A stretch of DNA of 64,000 nucleotides from positions 41,277 through 105,276 of the forward strand of contig NZ_JADMUH010000004.1 in assembly GCF_015546995.1 (NCBI RefSeq), given 5' to 3'. The notes beneath the pieces were generated by a model. It saw only the letters and a list, made by a program, of their open reading frames with translations, made no database searches and was not told the DNA's origin. Within the stretch, counting starts at the first letter, position 1; each line of letters begins with the position of its first letter. Source of the DNA: Streptococcus infantis (GTDB lineage: Bacteria; Bacillota; Bacilli; Lactobacillales; Streptococcaceae). Positions 1-9,652 of the stretch are shown here, piece after piece. Made by a program: the position numbers and the translations under genes.

Positions 1-2012
1 AGTGAAATTGAATCTTCTGGAAGCAAGTTGTACTTGGCAAAGTTCAAGATTGCTTCAAGCTTTTCATCTTGTTTAGAACGAGCATGCCCATCGACAATTC
101 GTCCAATCGTACGGCGAATCATGGCGTGAATTTCAGGAGCCAAGTCACGTTCTGCAGTGATAACATCATAGCGTTGTGCGTAGATGATCTCACGTTGTTC
201 ACGCATGACATCGTCATATTGAAGGACTTGTTTACGAGTATCGTAGTTATTTCCTTCAACACGTTTTTGCGCTGCTTCGACCTGACGTGTCAACATACGA
301 GATTCGATGGCTTCGTCAGACATATTAAGACGTTCAAAGACACCTTTCAAACGTTCTGAACCGAAACGCTTCATCAAATCATCTTCGAGTGACAAGTAGA
401 ACTGTGACTCACCTGGGTCACCTTGACGACCTGAACGTCCACGAAGCTGGTTATCGATACGACGGCTCTCATGACGTTCTGTACCGATGACACAAAGACC
501 ACCAAGTTCACGAACCCCTTCACCAAGCTTAATATCGGTACCACGACCGGCCATGTTGGTTGCGATAGTGATCGCACCACGTTGACCAGCGTTCATGATG
601 ATTTGCGCTTCTCTATAGTGGTTTTTAGCATTCAATACTTCGTGAGGTACGCCTGCTTCAACCAATTTCTTAGAAAGAAAATCACTGGTTTCAACGGCAA
701 CAGTACCTACCAAGACAGGCTGACCTTTTTGGTAACGCGCCTTAACATCTTCTACTACAGCCTTGAATTTTGCATCAAGACTAGCGTAGAGAAGGTCGGA
801 ATGGTCAATACGTTGGATCGGACGGTTAGTAGGAATTGGAATAACACGGATGTTGTAGATTTCGCGGAATTCTTCTTCTTCTGTTTTACCAGTACCAGTC
901 ATACCTGCCAATTTTTTATACATACGGAAAAGGTTTTGGTAGGTAATCGATGCTGATGTCTTAGTTTCATCTTGGATTGGCACACCTTCTTTAGCTTCAA
1001 TCGCTTGGTGCAAACCATCAGAGTAACGACGACCTTCCATGGTACGACCTGTAAATTGGTCGACAATCAAGATTTCTTGTTCTTCGCTGACCACATAGTC
1101 AATATCAAGAATCATGATGTAGTTGGCACGAAGGGCGTTGTCGATAAAGTGAGTCAAAGCCACATTTTCGATATCATAAAGATTTTCTAGTTTGAAGAAA
1201 CTTTCAGCCTTGTCAATACCTGAATCAGACAAACCGATTGTCTTAGACTGAATATCAATGATATAGTCATCTTTATCCAAAGACTTCACAAAGTGGTCAG
1301 CCATATGATAAAGTTGGCTTGTTTCAACTGCATTAGCTCCTGAAACGATCAATGGTGTACGAGCTTCGTCGATCAAGATAGAGTCAACCTCATCGACCAA
1401 GGCATAGTTGAGCGGACGTTGAACCATGTTCTCTGCACGAACAACCATGTTGTCACGAAGATAGTCGAAACCAATTTCTGAGTTCGTTGAGTAAGTAATG
1501 TCACAGAGATAAGCTTCTTTTTTCTCCATTGGAGATTTTGCAGCCAAATTGATCCCTACTGACAAACCAAGCCATGAGTACAATTCACCCATCTCAGTCG
1601 CGTCACGCTCTGTAAGGTATTCGTTGACGGTAACTACGTGTACACCTTTTCCTGAAAGGGCATTAAGGTATACCGGCATTGTCGCTGTCAAGGTTTTCCC
1701 TTCACCTGTACGCATTTCTGGAACGTCACCGTGGTGAAGAACAATACCACCCATAACCTGAACCTTGTATGGGAAAAGTCCAAGAACACGCTTAGCTCCC
1801 TCACGTACAACCGCAAAGGCTTCGTACAAGAGTTGATCAAGCGTTTCACCATTTTGATAACGTTGCTTAAATTCTTCTGTCTTAGCTTGCAACTGCTCGT
1901 CTGTCAAAGCAGCCATTTCATCTTCGTATTTGAGGACTTTATCAGCCATCTTTTCTAAGCGACGAAGTTCCCCTTTATCATTTTCGATGATTGTTTTTAA
2001 TAAATTTGCCAT
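1..2012 (-). CDS. secA: Protein translocase subunit SecA (5' part, cut by window edge)
   Basis: SecA is the ATPase that drives preproteins through the SecYEG channel at the membrane. The first 670 codons are present, and the roughly 165-codon C-terminus lies left of the window. The protein starts [18 protein letters not shown]. Walker A is MRTGEGKT (about residue 100), followed by the [19 protein letters not shown]-box region (about 210), the preprotein cross-linking region, and the second helicase lobe with [11 protein letters not shown] and [13 protein letters not shown]. The ATG at 2012 is preceded by AAGGAAAAAA. No frameshift is visible. It is not part of the downstream lemA transcript, since a terminator and its own promoter separate them. 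Confidence 0.98.
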   Translation of the reverse strand, partial: MANLLKTIIENDKGELRRLEKMADKVLKYEDEMAALTDEQLQAKTEEFKQRYQNGETLDQLLYEAFAVVREGAKRVLGLFPYKVQVMGGIVLHHGDVPEMRTGEGKTLTATMPVYLNALSGKGVHVVTVNEYLTERDATEMGELYSWLGLSVGINLAAKSPMEKKEAYLCDITYSTNSEIGFDYLRDNMVVRAENMVQRPLNYALVDEVDSILIDEARTPLIVSGANAVETSQLYHMADHFVKSLDKDDYIIDIQSKTIGLSDSGIDKAESFFKLENLYDIENVALTHFIDNALRANYIMILDIDYVVSEEQEILIVDQFTGRTMEGRRYSDGLHQAIEAKEGVPIQDETKTSASITYQNLFRMYKKLAGMTGTGKTEEEEFREIYNIRVIPIPTNRPIQRIDHSDLLYASLDAKFKAVVEDVKARYQKGQPVLVGTVAVETSDFLSKKLVEAGVPHEVLNAKNHYREAQIIMNAGQRGAITIATNMAGRGTDIKLGEGVRELGGLCVIGTERHESRRIDNQLRGRSGRQGDPGESQFYLSLEDDLMKRFGSERLKGVFERLNMSDEAIESRMLTRQVEAAQKRVEGNNYDTRKQVLQYDDVMREQREIIYAQRYDVITAERDLAPEIHAMIRRTIGRIVDGHARSKQDEKLEAILNFAKYNLLPEDSIS

Positions 2013-2057
2013 TTTTTTCCTTACTTTAAATTCTGAATATTTTAGAATGTTCTTTTT

Positions 2058-2086
2058 ATTGTAGCATATTTGCTCAGCTTTTTCAA
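2058..2086 (-). promoter_or_regulatory. secA promoter
   Basis: On the minus strand TTGAAA (2081-2086), a 17-nt spacer and TACAAT (2058-2063) form a sigma-A promoter about 46 nt before the secA start codon. Confidence 0.75.
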
Positions 2087-2111
2087 GAAAGAATCCGTGT
2101 TTATACAAGCT

Positions 2112-2139
2112 AAAAAAGGCTCATTTAGAGCCTTTTTTT
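2112..2139 (-). terminator. Terminator after lemA
   Basis: GGCTC/GAGCC hairpin flanked by A and T runs. Read on the minus strand it ends in a T tract, so it closes the TPM-lemA transcript. It may act in both directions. Confidence 0.75.
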
Positions 2140-2191
2140 GTAAATGTTCAAACTATTGCTAATCATTGATTTTCTTTTAAAAAATTCAAGC

Positions 2192-2785
2192 CTACTCTTT
2201 GGTTGTAGAAGTACTAAAGTCAACCTTTGGAGCTGTCTTAGCTTCTTCGCTTTCTTTAAAGGTTTCTGCCTCTTTAAAATTCATCATATTAGCAAAAAGA
2301 ACTGTTGGGAAGCTTCTTAATTTTTGATTGTATTCTGTTGCCACTTTGTTGTAATCCTTGCGGGCTACAAAGATACGATTTTCACTTCCAGCCAATTCTG
2401 TCATGAGTTGTTCCACATTTTGATTGCTCTTGAGTTCTGGATAATTTTCTGTTAGCGATATCAAACGTGAAATAGCTGAACTTAACTCTCCTTGAGCCTC
2501 TTGGTTTTCTTTTGAAGTCACGGAGCCATTCCCAATTTTAGCACGAGCTTCCGCAATCTTGGTAAAAACCTCTGTCTCATGGTTCATCTGGCCTTTTACA
2601 GACTCTACCAAATTTCCAATCAAGTCAGAACGACGTTGAAGAGCTGTCGCTACATCAGCTTGCGCTTGTTCGACCTTGGTTTGTTCAGAGACAAGTCCGT
2701 TATAAGTGCCTACTACTGAGCAACCGCCAAGCAAGATAATAGCCAGCAAAATGCCCAACACATAAATAATTCCTTTATTTTTCAT
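2192..2785 (-). CDS. lemA: LemA family lipoprotein
   Basis: This 197-aa LemA-family protein starts with a hydrophobic signal (residues 5-20) ending in a lipobox-like LLGGC, so Cys22 is a likely lipidation site and the body should face outward. The body is long amphipathic helices (QADVATALQRRSDLIGNLV and onward), typical of LemA four-helix bundles. It lies 38 nt downstream of the TPM-domain gene on the same strand; LemA with a TPM (YgcG-like) partner is a common conserved pair in Firmicutes. The molecular function of LemA is not established, and envelope maintenance is an inference from the pairing. Confidence 0.9.
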   Translation of the reverse strand: MKNKGIIYVLGILLAIILLGGCSVVGTYNGLVSEQTKVEQAQADVATALQRRSDLIGNLVESVKGQMNHETEVFTKIAEARAKIGNGSVTSKENQEAQGELSSAISRLISLTENYPELKSNQNVEQLMTELAGSENRIFVARKDYNKVATEYNQKLRSFPTVLFANMMNFKEAETFKESEEAKTAPKVDFSTSTTKE

Positions 2786-2823
2786 ATCTAAACCTACTTA
2801 TTTCCTTAAATTTTATACGAGCA

Positions 2824-3663
2824 TCACCAATCATCTGATGAACCACCGCCATCGAAGCCACCACCGTCCCAGCTACTAGAAGAGTCTGAGCCTGAATCGG
2901 ACCAAGATGAACCTGAGTCGGATGAGTCACTAAACCACCATCCTCCGTCAGAGGAACCTCCTCCTCGGCCACCGCCGCCTCCTCTAATAATAGCTATAAA
3001 TACGATAATGAAATAAATGATTATCCCGACTCCGAACACATTGTCCATAGGGTCACTGTTCTTACGATGACTAGACGAGCTACTATTGCGACTCGATTTT
3101 TTCCCACTGATGCTATCAGAATAACGTTTGATTTCAGAGGATTCATCAGATGGAAATGTTCCACTTCCTCTATAAAACTGATTGTCCAAGGCTTTGGCAA
3201 TCGCTAGAATTCCTTTACCATAGTCACCAGTTTTAAAATCTGTACGGCTGGTTGCCAAGATCTGCTTGGTTTGATAGTCCGTTATTCTAATGGCGGTGTT
3301 ATTACTGGTTTCAATTCTTGATTTACGGTCTTGAACGGCTACTACAATGAGACTTCCAAAATTATCTCCTGAATAGCCAATCTTCCAAGCCCTGGCAGTT
3401 TCATTAGCCACCGTTTCAATGCTTTCTCCTTCCAGACTATCTACGATATAGACACCTATTTGAAGCTTTTCTGCCTTTTGACTATTGGCTTCATTCAAAT
3501 CACGAATCTGAGTAACTACTTCCTCTGTCAAATAATGATTTGGGTCATAGATACCATAGTCTGGTTTTTCAGGTGCAGTGAATGCTGATAGGAAGAAAAA
3601 TGCCATCAGCAATCCAAGTAGACGCACCAAGAAAGGATTCTTTAACAATCTATCTTTTTTCAT
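2824..3663 (-). CDS. TPM-domain membrane protein with Gly/Ser/Asp/Trp-rich tail
   Basis: A 279-aa protein with an N-terminal signal sequence (about residues 12-30, ending AFTAPEK), then a TPM domain (YgcG/Psb32 family, about residues 35-165: GIYDPNHYLTEE, GVYIVDS, ARAWKIG, NFGSLIVVAVQDRKSRIE). A linker and one membrane segment (GIIIYFIIVFIAII) follow. The last 45 residues are only G, S, D and W-rich with a few F. The start at 3663 is chosen because GGAGG sits 7 nt upstream; an ATG at 3681 lacks this. It is transcribed with lemA. The TPM fold is extracytoplasmic in known members, and its exact role is unknown here. Confidence 0.85.
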   Translation of the reverse strand: MKKDRLLKNPFLVRLLGLLMAFFFLSAFTAPEKPDYGIYDPNHYLTEEVVTQIRDLNEANSQKAEKLQIGVYIVDSLEGESIETVANETARAWKIGYSGDNFGSLIVVAVQDRKSRIETSNNTAIRITDYQTKQILATSRTDFKTGDYGKGILAIAKALDNQFYRGSGTFPSDESSEIKRYSDSISGKKSSRNSSSSSHRKNSDPMDNVFGVGIIIYFIIVFIAIIRGGGGGRGGGSSDGGWWFSDSSDSGSSWSDSGSDSSSSWDGGGFDGGGSSDDW

Positions 3664-3698
3664 AATAACCTCCTTATGCAAGGAAAATTGTTTAGAGC

Positions 3699-3707
3699 AT
3701 TATAGCA
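3699..3707 (-). promoter_or_regulatory. Extended -10 promoter for TPM-lemA
   Basis: Minus-strand TGC-TATAAT lies 36 nt upstream of the TPM gene start. No good -35 is visible, which fits an extended -10 promoter. Confidence 0.6.
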
Positions 3708-3816
3708 TTTTGAATCTTACAAAGAAAGTACCTTTCCATTACAAAACCGTAACAAGGACTAGAAAAATGATGTTAATTTGATGACAAATTTAGATCTACG
3801 CTCTTGGTATCCTCTA

Positions 3817-3848
3817 CAAAAAAGAAGGCCTGAGAACCTTCTTCTTTT
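3817..3848 (-). terminator. Terminator after der
   Basis: AAGAAGG/CCTTCTT hairpin followed on the minus strand by a T run, 8 nt beyond the der stop codon. Confidence 0.8.
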
Positions 3849-3855
3849 TATCATT

Positions 3856-5166
3856 TTATTTCCGTTTTCTTGCGATCAGATGGATTGGTGTCCCTTCAAA
3901 GACAAAGGCCTTGCGGATTTGATTTTCCAAGAAACGCAAGTAAGAGAAGTGCATAAGTTCTTCTTCGTTGACAAAGATCACAAAGGTCGGTGGTTTAGTT
4001 GCCACTTGAGTCGCATAGAAGATCTTAAGACGTTTCCCTTTATCAGTCGGTGTTGGATTGATGGCAATAGCGTCCATAATGACATCATTCAAGACAGCTG
4101 ATGGGATACGAGTGTTTTGACTCTCGCTGATTTGTTTAATCATCTCTGGAAGTTTGTGGAGACGTTGCTTGGTCAAAGCCGAAACAAAGATAATCGGTGC
4201 GTAAGGCAGATATTGGAACTGCTCACGGATATCCTCTTCCCAGTTTTTCATGGTGTGGTTATCTTTTTCAAGAGTATCCCACTTGTTAACTACGATGATC
4301 ATCCCTTTACCAGCTTCGTGGGCAAATCCAGCGATACGCTTATCATACTCACGGATGCCTTCTTCGGCATTGAGGACCATCAAGACTACATCTGAACGGT
4401 CAATAGCTCGCATGGCACGCATGACTGAGTATTTCTCTGTGTTTTCATAGACTTTACCAGACTTACGCATACCAGCCGTATCAATCATGGTAAACTCTTG
4501 GCCATCCGCATCTGTAAAATGTGTATCAATGGCATCACGAGTTGTACCAGCTACAGGACTGGCAATGACGCGATCTTCTCCCAAAATAGCATTGATCAAG
4601 CTAGATTTTCCGACATTGGGGCGACCAATCAAGCTGAATTTAATGACATCTGGATTTTCATCTTCGACTTCATGTGGTAGATTTTCGACGATAGCATCCA
4701 GTACGTCCCCTGTACCAATCCCATGCACAGATGAAATTGGCAATGGTTCTCCCAGTCCAAGAGCATAGAAATCATAGATATCATTTCGCATTTCCGGATT
4801 GTCAACCTTGTTGACAGCTAGGATAACAGGTTTATGAGTTTTATAGAGTTTACGGGCTACGTATTCGTCAGCATCTGTGATTCCTTCTTTTCCAGAAACT
4901 ACAAAAACGATGACATCAGCTTCTTCCATGGCAATCTCTGCCTGGTGCTTGATTTGTTCCATAAATGGAGCATCAACATCATCAATCCCTCCAGTATCAA
5001 TCATACTGAAAGAACGGTTAAGCCATTCACCAGTAGCATAGATACGGTCCCGTGTCACTCCTTCGACATCTTCTACGATTGAGATGCGTTCCCCTGCAAT
5101 ACGGTTAAACAGGGTTGATTTCCCAACATTGGGACGTCCTACGATGGCAACAGTTGGTAAGGCCAT
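3856..5166 (-). CDS. der: Ribosome biogenesis GTPase Der
   Basis: Der (EngA) is an essential tandem-GTPase assisting 50S subunit assembly. The 436-aa protein has two Ras-like G domains. The first has [14 protein letters not shown] (about 9-22), DTGG and NKVD. The second has [14 protein letters not shown] (about 181-194), DTAG and NKWD. The C-terminal KH-like domain ends [12 protein letters not shown], as usual for the family. Length matches the usual 436 aa. It lies 13 nt downstream of the nitroreductase gene, so it may be read through from the dnaI cluster. Confidence 0.98.
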   Translation of the reverse strand: MALPTVAIVGRPNVGKSTLFNRIAGERISIVEDVEGVTRDRIYATGEWLNRSFSMIDTGGIDDVDAPFMEQIKHQAEIAMEEADVIVFVVSGKEGITDADEYVARKLYKTHKPVILAVNKVDNPEMRNDIYDFYALGLGEPLPISSVHGIGTGDVLDAIVENLPHEVEDENPDVIKFSLIGRPNVGKSSLINAILGEDRVIASPVAGTTRDAIDTHFTDADGQEFTMIDTAGMRKSGKVYENTEKYSVMRAMRAIDRSDVVLMVLNAEEGIREYDKRIAGFAHEAGKGMIIVVNKWDTLEKDNHTMKNWEEDIREQFQYLPYAPIIFVSALTKQRLHKLPEMIKQISESQNTRIPSAVLNDVIMDAIAINPTPTDKGKRLKIFYATQVATKPPTFVIFVNEEELMHFSYLRFLENQIRKAFVFEGTPIHLIARKRK

Positions 5167-5179
5167 GTTTTCTCACTTT

Positions 5180-5893
5180 CTACAATAAGTTCTTTTGTTC
5201 AAGATTTTCTCTAGTTGAGCTTGGTTCAGGCTGACCGAATTGCTCTGCAAGACGTTGACTCCAAGTGGTAGTCGCACGAGCTCCTGCATATTCGGTCTGC
5301 ACACGGTCATAGGCTTCAATAGCCTCAGCTGTTTGTTCTTGGTATTCTTCCTCAAAAACAACATTCTCTAGTGGTAATCTTGGTTTTACATCATGTTTTT
5401 GGTTCGGCACACCGAGTGCAATCCCAAAAACTGGGTAGGTATAATCAGGAAGCTTGAACAATTCTGCTATTTCAACAGATTTGTAACGCACCAAACCGAT
5501 GATTACTCCACCATAGCCAAGGCTTTCTGCCGCAAGCAAGGTATTCTGTCCAGCCAAGGCTGCATCTACTGAAGTAATGAGGAGTCCTTCCACCCCTTGA
5601 GGTTGGAAAGTATCGGTATGGAGACGAGCCCCTTTTTCTGCACGGTTTAAATCTCCTACAAAGAGGAGGAAGGCGGCAGACTGACGAATCGCTTCCTGAG
5701 GAACCAGCTCAAAAAGAGCATCTTTCTTTTCTTGACTTCTGACTAGAATCACAGAATAAGATTGGAAATTTTTCCAAGAAGAAGCCATTTGGGCAGCTGA
5801 TAAAATCTCATTCAAGTCCTCTTGAGGAATCGCTTCTTCTTTAAATCTGCGAACCGAGGTATGAGATTTCATTAATGTGATTGTTTCACTCAT
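5180..5893 (-). CDS. Nitroreductase family NAD(P)H:flavin oxidoreductase
   Basis: The 237-aa protein has the nitroreductase fold signatures: MKSHTSVRRFKEEAIPQEDL near the N-terminus, AAQMASSWKNFQ (FMN-binding region) and the mid-protein ALAGQNTLLAAESLGYGGVIIG segment. It resembles NfsA/FRP-type FMN oxidoreductases, which reduce nitroaromatics, quinones or flavins in the cytoplasm. The physiological substrate cannot be told from sequence. Its ATG overlaps the dnaI stop (ATGA), so it is translationally coupled to the replication genes. The alternative start MKSHTS, 7 codons in, is possible. Confidence 0.85.
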   Translation of the reverse strand: MSETITLMKSHTSVRRFKEEAIPQEDLNEILSAAQMASSWKNFQSYSVILVRSQEKKDALFELVPQEAIRQSAAFLLFVGDLNRAEKGARLHTDTFQPQGVEGLLITSVDAALAGQNTLLAAESLGYGGVIIGLVRYKSVEIAELFKLPDYTYPVFGIALGVPNQKHDVKPRLPLENVVFEEEYQEQTAEAIEAYDRVQTEYAGARATTTWSQRLAEQFGQPEPSSTRENLEQKNLL

Positions 5894-6786
5894 CGGCGAT
5901 TTTCTCCTTCTAGTCGTGTTTCTTCTGCTAAATAACGGATACGCTCCATAACGCGTCTAGCTTCCCATGTTTCATCGTTTCCGTTCTTGCCTTTAGCAAA
6001 ATGTTTTTCCAAATCTTCAAAATTGAAATTTGAGGTAAAGAAGGTTGGCAAATCTTCCTGCATACGATATTGGAGAATGACTTGTAAGACTTCATCACGA
6101 ACCCAAGGCGTTGATTGCTCCGCACCAATATCATCCAAAATCAAGACTTCAGCTTGCTTGATTTCATCCACCAAATTCTTAACATTCCCATCACCGATAG
6201 CATTTTTGACATCAATGACAAAGCTAGGATAGTGAAGAAGAGTAGATGAAACGCCACGTTTTTCTGACAAATCATGAGCTAGGGCAGCTACCATAAAGCT
6301 CTTCCCAACACCAAAGTCTCCATAGAGATAGAGACCTTTACGGTTTTCTGGGTAATCATTAACAAATTTAATCATTCTATTTAGAACAGCTAAACGTGCA
6401 ACATCATCACGATAAACATCTAAAAAGCTGACATTTTTCAAACTAGATGGTAAATTGATTAATTTTAGACGTTTCTTAATAGCTGCTTCCTTCTCAGCCG
6501 CGATTAGTTCCGGAGTTTCCTCATAAGATACATCCGCGTAACCATGATTCATGACTAAAATTGGCTTAAAACCACGAGCAATATAGTCGGTATCTCCGCG
6601 AAGAAACTTATCACGCTCGGTGATGTATTGGTTAAACTTAGAGATACTACGATTCAATTCCTCTTGACTGAGAGATTCCTTCTGGATAAAAGCCGCAACA
6701 TCTGGATCTTTTACAATTTGCTGAACCAAGTCCTGGTATTGAAAACGGCTAGGATGACCTTTAAGTACATCTCCTACACTTTCCAT
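5890..6786 (-). CDS. dnaI: Primosomal protein / helicase loader DnaI
   Basis: DnaI is the AAA+ ATPase that loads the replicative helicase DnaC at origins and restart sites. The 298-aa protein has an N-terminal helical helicase-binding region and a C-terminal AAA+ domain with Walker A YGDFGVGKSFM (about residue 155), Walker B LILDDIG and sensor TSNFNFEDL. It abuts dnaB (6787) directly, and its stop overlaps the nitroreductase start. The order nrdR-dnaB-dnaI is conserved in streptococci. Confidence 0.95.
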   Translation of the reverse strand: MESVGDVLKGHPSRFQYQDLVQQIVKDPDVAAFIQKESLSQEELNRSISKFNQYITERDKFLRGDTDYIARGFKPILVMNHGYADVSYEETPELIAAEKEAAIKKRLKLINLPSSLKNVSFLDVYRDDVARLAVLNRMIKFVNDYPENRKGLYLYGDFGVGKSFMVAALAHDLSEKRGVSSTLLHYPSFVIDVKNAIGDGNVKNLVDEIKQAEVLILDDIGAEQSTPWVRDEVLQVILQYRMQEDLPTFFTSNFNFEDLEKHFAKGKNGNDETWEARRVMERIRYLAEETRLEGENRR

Positions 6787-7956
6787 CTATTCCCCTCCAT
6801 TATCTAATTTTGCTAACAATTCTAGAGTTTGGCGTTCCATTTCTTCCAACTCCTCAGCTGATGACGTATTTTTATATTCTGGATTACTCCATTTTGGGAC
6901 ATTGCTTTTCGCTTGGCTTGGCTTCGCTGATTTTTTTTCTTGCCCCTTTTGATTTTTCTCTCTGATTCGAAGTACAGCTTCCTCAGCAGAACGAATCTTG
7001 TTATAAGAGTAATCATTAGCCACTTTCATGGCATATTTTTCATTGAGATTGGCCGAATCAACCTTATTGAAGGTCAAAAGTATAACAACATTGATGACTT
7101 CATCAAGCAGTCCCAAATTCGCCATCTGTTTTAGCAAATCGCGTTCGGCTTGGATAATCCCAGCATTTCGGGTTTGTTTGATTCCCGCTAAAAATTGCAA
7201 GGCAGTTTTACTTTTAGCTTCTCGGATAATGGTCGCTTCTTGGGGACTAAAGTCCGATGCAACACACTCTTGTGCTAATTTTTCATGCATATGCTTGACA
7301 GAAATGACTTGTGAAACAGCTGTTGATTTGGCCAATTGATAGGTTTCAAACCAGGTCCATTTTTTCTCATCAGCAATTTTAAATAACTCTAAAACATCTG
7401 ACTGTTCATCTTGGAAACGGAGATTATCTCTCGCCATGAGCTGACGAAAATGCTCCAAATCAAAATCATTTTTAAAATCAGCTTTTACTGGTATCTCATC
7501 ATGACTAGCCAATTCTTCTATCTCTGGAAAGGCTTGACTCAAAGGAACCGTCAAAGCTTCTCCGTTTGCCTGCTTTTGGCGCAAATCAGAAACTGCTGGC
7601 TCACCGATTTTTTTCTCCAATAAGGTACGATAAACCGTATGACGCAAGAAATCTGAGCTAGAAAGCGTCGGATGAATAGCAAGTTCATAGCCGTCACCCT
7701 TTTGATAGAGGGTAACCAAATTGAAGGCTGATAAGATTTTAAAAGCCTTTAACAGCCTGTCCATTCCAAAATTGAGATGATTGAGGATAGCTGCAAACAG
7801 GTGTTCTTTTTGTCCATCATCCCAAAAAGCTAAGGTATAAAGGTAAAGACTCAGCGCATCCTGACCGATAATCGGGAGGTAGCACTGCACCAAAGTTGTG
7901 GGATCTTGCGACACCCGATTATTCTTTAGAAAAGAAAAACGATCATTAGGCTTCAT
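6787..7956 (-). CDS. dnaB: Replication initiation and membrane attachment protein DnaB
   Basis: This is the DnaB/DnaD-family helicase co-loader of Firmicutes, not the E. coli DnaB helicase. The 389-aa protein starts MKPNDRFSFLKNNRVSQDP. It has an N-terminal winged-helix region (to about 120) and a DnaB/DnaD helical domain around residues 205-320 (YSYNKIRSAEEAVLRIREKN). The C-terminal tail is charged and low-complexity. It starts immediately after the nrdR stop codon with no gap. Primosome assembly with DnaD/DnaI is the known family role. Confidence 0.92.
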   Translation of the reverse strand: MKPNDRFSFLKNNRVSQDPTTLVQCYLPIIGQDALSLYLYTLAFWDDGQKEHLFAAILNHLNFGMDRLLKAFKILSAFNLVTLYQKGDGYELAIHPTLSSSDFLRHTVYRTLLEKKIGEPAVSDLRQKQANGEALTVPLSQAFPEIEELASHDEIPVKADFKNDFDLEHFRQLMARDNLRFQDEQSDVLELFKIADEKKWTWFETYQLAKSTAVSQVISVKHMHEKLAQECVASDFSPQEATIIREAKSKTALQFLAGIKQTRNAGIIQAERDLLKQMANLGLLDEVINVVILLTFNKVDSANLNEKYAMKVANDYSYNKIRSAEEAVLRIREKNQKGQEKKSAKPSQAKSNVPKWSNPEYKNTSSAEELEEMERQTLELLAKLDNGGE

Positions 7957-8430
7957 TTATTTTTCCTTTTTCTTCTTTGAAGATTGCGTAATTTGTTTGA
8001 GAAGATTTTCGAGCTCACTCACGTCTTTAAAGCTACGATAGACGCTGGCGAAACGAACGTAAGTGATTTCATCCAGTTCAGCCAATTCTTCCATGACCAG
8101 AGAACCAATATCTTCACTTTGAATTTCATTATCATTGCGACTGAGGAGTTTTTGTTCGATACGATTGACCACCATGCCAATCTCATCACTAGACACCGGA
8201 CGTTTCTGGGCTGAGCGAATAATCCCGTTAAAGATTTTATCTCTTGAAAATTGTTCCCGTGTACCATCTTTTTTGACAACTACTAGTGTTCTCTCTTCAA
8301 CTCGTTCATAGGTTGTGAAACGGTGTTGACATTCTTCACACTCACGTCTACGTCTAATGGTATTTCCTTCTTCGGCCTGGCGACTATCGATAACACTGGA
8401 TTTAGTAGCCCCACATTTTGGACAACGCAT
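7957..8430 (-). CDS. nrdR: Transcriptional repressor NrdR
   Basis: NrdR senses ATP/dATP and represses ribonucleotide reductase genes. The 157-aa protein starts [22 protein letters not shown] with a CxxC...CxxC zinc ribbon (second pair CEECQHRF) followed by an ATP-cone ([15 protein letters not shown]). The start at 8430 follows GGAGGGGAAGGC; an upstream ATG at 8460 would add ten residues and lacks this site. It is the first gene of the nrdR-dnaB-dnaI-nitroreductase run. The only nucleotide-reductase gene in the window, nrdI, is far away and shows no obvious NrdR box. Confidence 0.95.
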   Translation of the reverse strand: MRCPKCGATKSSVIDSRQAEEGNTIRRRRECEECQHRFTTYERVEERTLVVVKKDGTREQFSRDKIFNGIIRSAQKRPVSSDEIGMVVNRIEQKLLSRNDNEIQSEDIGSLVMEELAELDEITYVRFASVYRSFKDVSELENLLKQITQSSKKKKEK

Positions 8431-8504
8431 GCCTTCCCCTCCTTGTCGTTTTCTTTTCATTATACCATTTTTTAAGCAATTCCCAAAATAATTCTCCTTT
8501 TAGC

Positions 8505-8533
8505 TTGACAAGTTTTTTGTTTAGTTGTATTAT
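8505..8533 (+). promoter_or_regulatory. Promoter of GntR-ABC operon
   Basis: TTGACA (8505-8510), 17-nt spacer and TATTAT (8528-8533) lie about 40 nt before the GntR start codon. Confidence 0.8.
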
Positions 8534-8572
8534 TTAAATGACACAAAAAGGAATTGTAGAAAGGAGACCGTG

Positions 8573-8938
8573 ATGTCCTGGACATTTGATAACAACAAAC
8601 CCATTTATTTGCAGATAATGGATAAGATCAAACTGCAAATCGTTTCTCATAAACTAGAACCCAACCAACAACTGCCAACTGTCAGAGAACTGGCTAGTGA
8701 GGCTGGCGTCAATCCTAATACCATCCAACGTGCCCTATCAGACCTAGAAAGAGAAGGCTTCGTATACACCAAGCGGACTGCAGGGCGTTTTGTCACCGAG
8801 GATTTGGACCTAATCCTCCAATCCCGGAAGCAACTATCAGAAGAACAGTTGCAGCAGTTTGTAACAGGTATGGTAGAATTTGGCTATGAAAAAGAAGAAC
8901 TACCAACTGTTTTGAGAGATTATATTGAAGGAGTTTAG
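8573..8938 (+). CDS. GntR family regulator, YtrA-type
   Basis: A short (121 aa) GntR regulator: N-terminal winged helix (PIYLQIMDKIKLQIVSHKL, QLPTVRELASEAGVNPNTIQRALSDLEREGFVYTK) with only a small helical tail instead of a large ligand domain, as in the YtrA subfamily. Members usually repress the ABC operon that they head. The start at 8573 has AAGGAG upstream; a longer reading from 8525 lacks one. It is followed after 3 nt by an ABC ATPase, which fits local autoregulation. The effector is unknown. Confidence 0.9.
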   Translation: MSWTFDNNKPIYLQIMDKIKLQIVSHKLEPNQQLPTVRELASEAGVNPNTIQRALSDLEREGFVYTKRTAGRFVTEDLDLILQSRKQLSEEQLQQFVTGMVEFGYEKEELPTVLRDYIEGV

Positions 8939-8941
8939 ACT

Positions 8942-9637
8942 ATGACCTTGTTAACGTTTGAAAATGTTTCAAAATTCTATGGAGCAAGCCCTGCTCTTCA
9001 AAATGTTTCCCTTGAAATTCCAGCAGGAAAGATTGTGGGTCTCCTTGGCCCAAACGGTTCCGGAAAAACAACCCTGATTAAACTAATCAACGGTTTACTC
9101 CAACCAGAGCAAGGGCGTATCCTCATCAATGGCATGGAACCAAGCCCAGCAACTAAGGCTATCGTTTCTTATCTACCTGATACGACCTATCTCAACGAAC
9201 AGATGAAGGTCAAAGAAGCTCTTACCTTTTTTAAGACCTTCTATAAAGATTTTAATCTGGAACGTGCTCAAAGTCTTCTTCGTGACCTTGGTATCGACGA
9301 GAATAGCCGTTTCAAGAAACTCTCAAAAGGGAACAAAGAAAAAGTTCAGTTGATCCTTGTCATGAGTCGTGATGCTCGTTTGTATGTCCTTGACGAACCT
9401 ATCGGTGGTGTCGATCCTGCAGCTCGTGACTACATCTTGAACACCATCATCAACAATTACTCTCCAACTTCGACTGTCTTGATTTCAACTCACTTGATTT
9501 CCGACATCGAACCAATCTTGGATGAGATTATCTTCCTCAAGGACGGAAAAGTTGTCCGTCAAGGGAATGTGGATGATATTCGTTACGAGTCAGGTGAATC
9601 AATTGACCAGCTCTTCCGTCACGAATTCAAAGCCTAG
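8942..9637 (+). CDS. ABC transporter ATP-binding protein
   Basis: The 231-aa ABC ATPase has Walker A GPNGSGKTTL (about residue 37), signature LSKGNKEKVQ (a degenerate LSGGQ, usual in YtrB/CcmA-like exporters), Walker B LYVLDEPIGGVD and the switch His in STHLIS. It pairs with the membrane protein encoded 15 nt downstream. The YtrA-type regulator in front suggests an export or stress-response transporter, but the substrate is not deducible. Confidence 0.93.
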   Translation: MTLLTFENVSKFYGASPALQNVSLEIPAGKIVGLLGPNGSGKTTLIKLINGLLQPEQGRILINGMEPSPATKAIVSYLPDTTYLNEQMKVKEALTFFKTFYKDFNLERAQSLLRDLGIDENSRFKKLSKGNKEKVQLILVMSRDARLYVLDEPIGGVDPAARDYILNTIINNYSPTSTVLISTHLISDIEPILDEIIFLKDGKVVRQGNVDDIRYESGESIDQLFRHEFKA

Positions 9638-9652
9638 TTAAAGGAGATTGTT

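Noticed and set aside
2775..2972. Reading frame opposite in phase over the TPM tail
   Set aside because: Shadow of the repetitive G/S/D tail on the same strand; no RBS.
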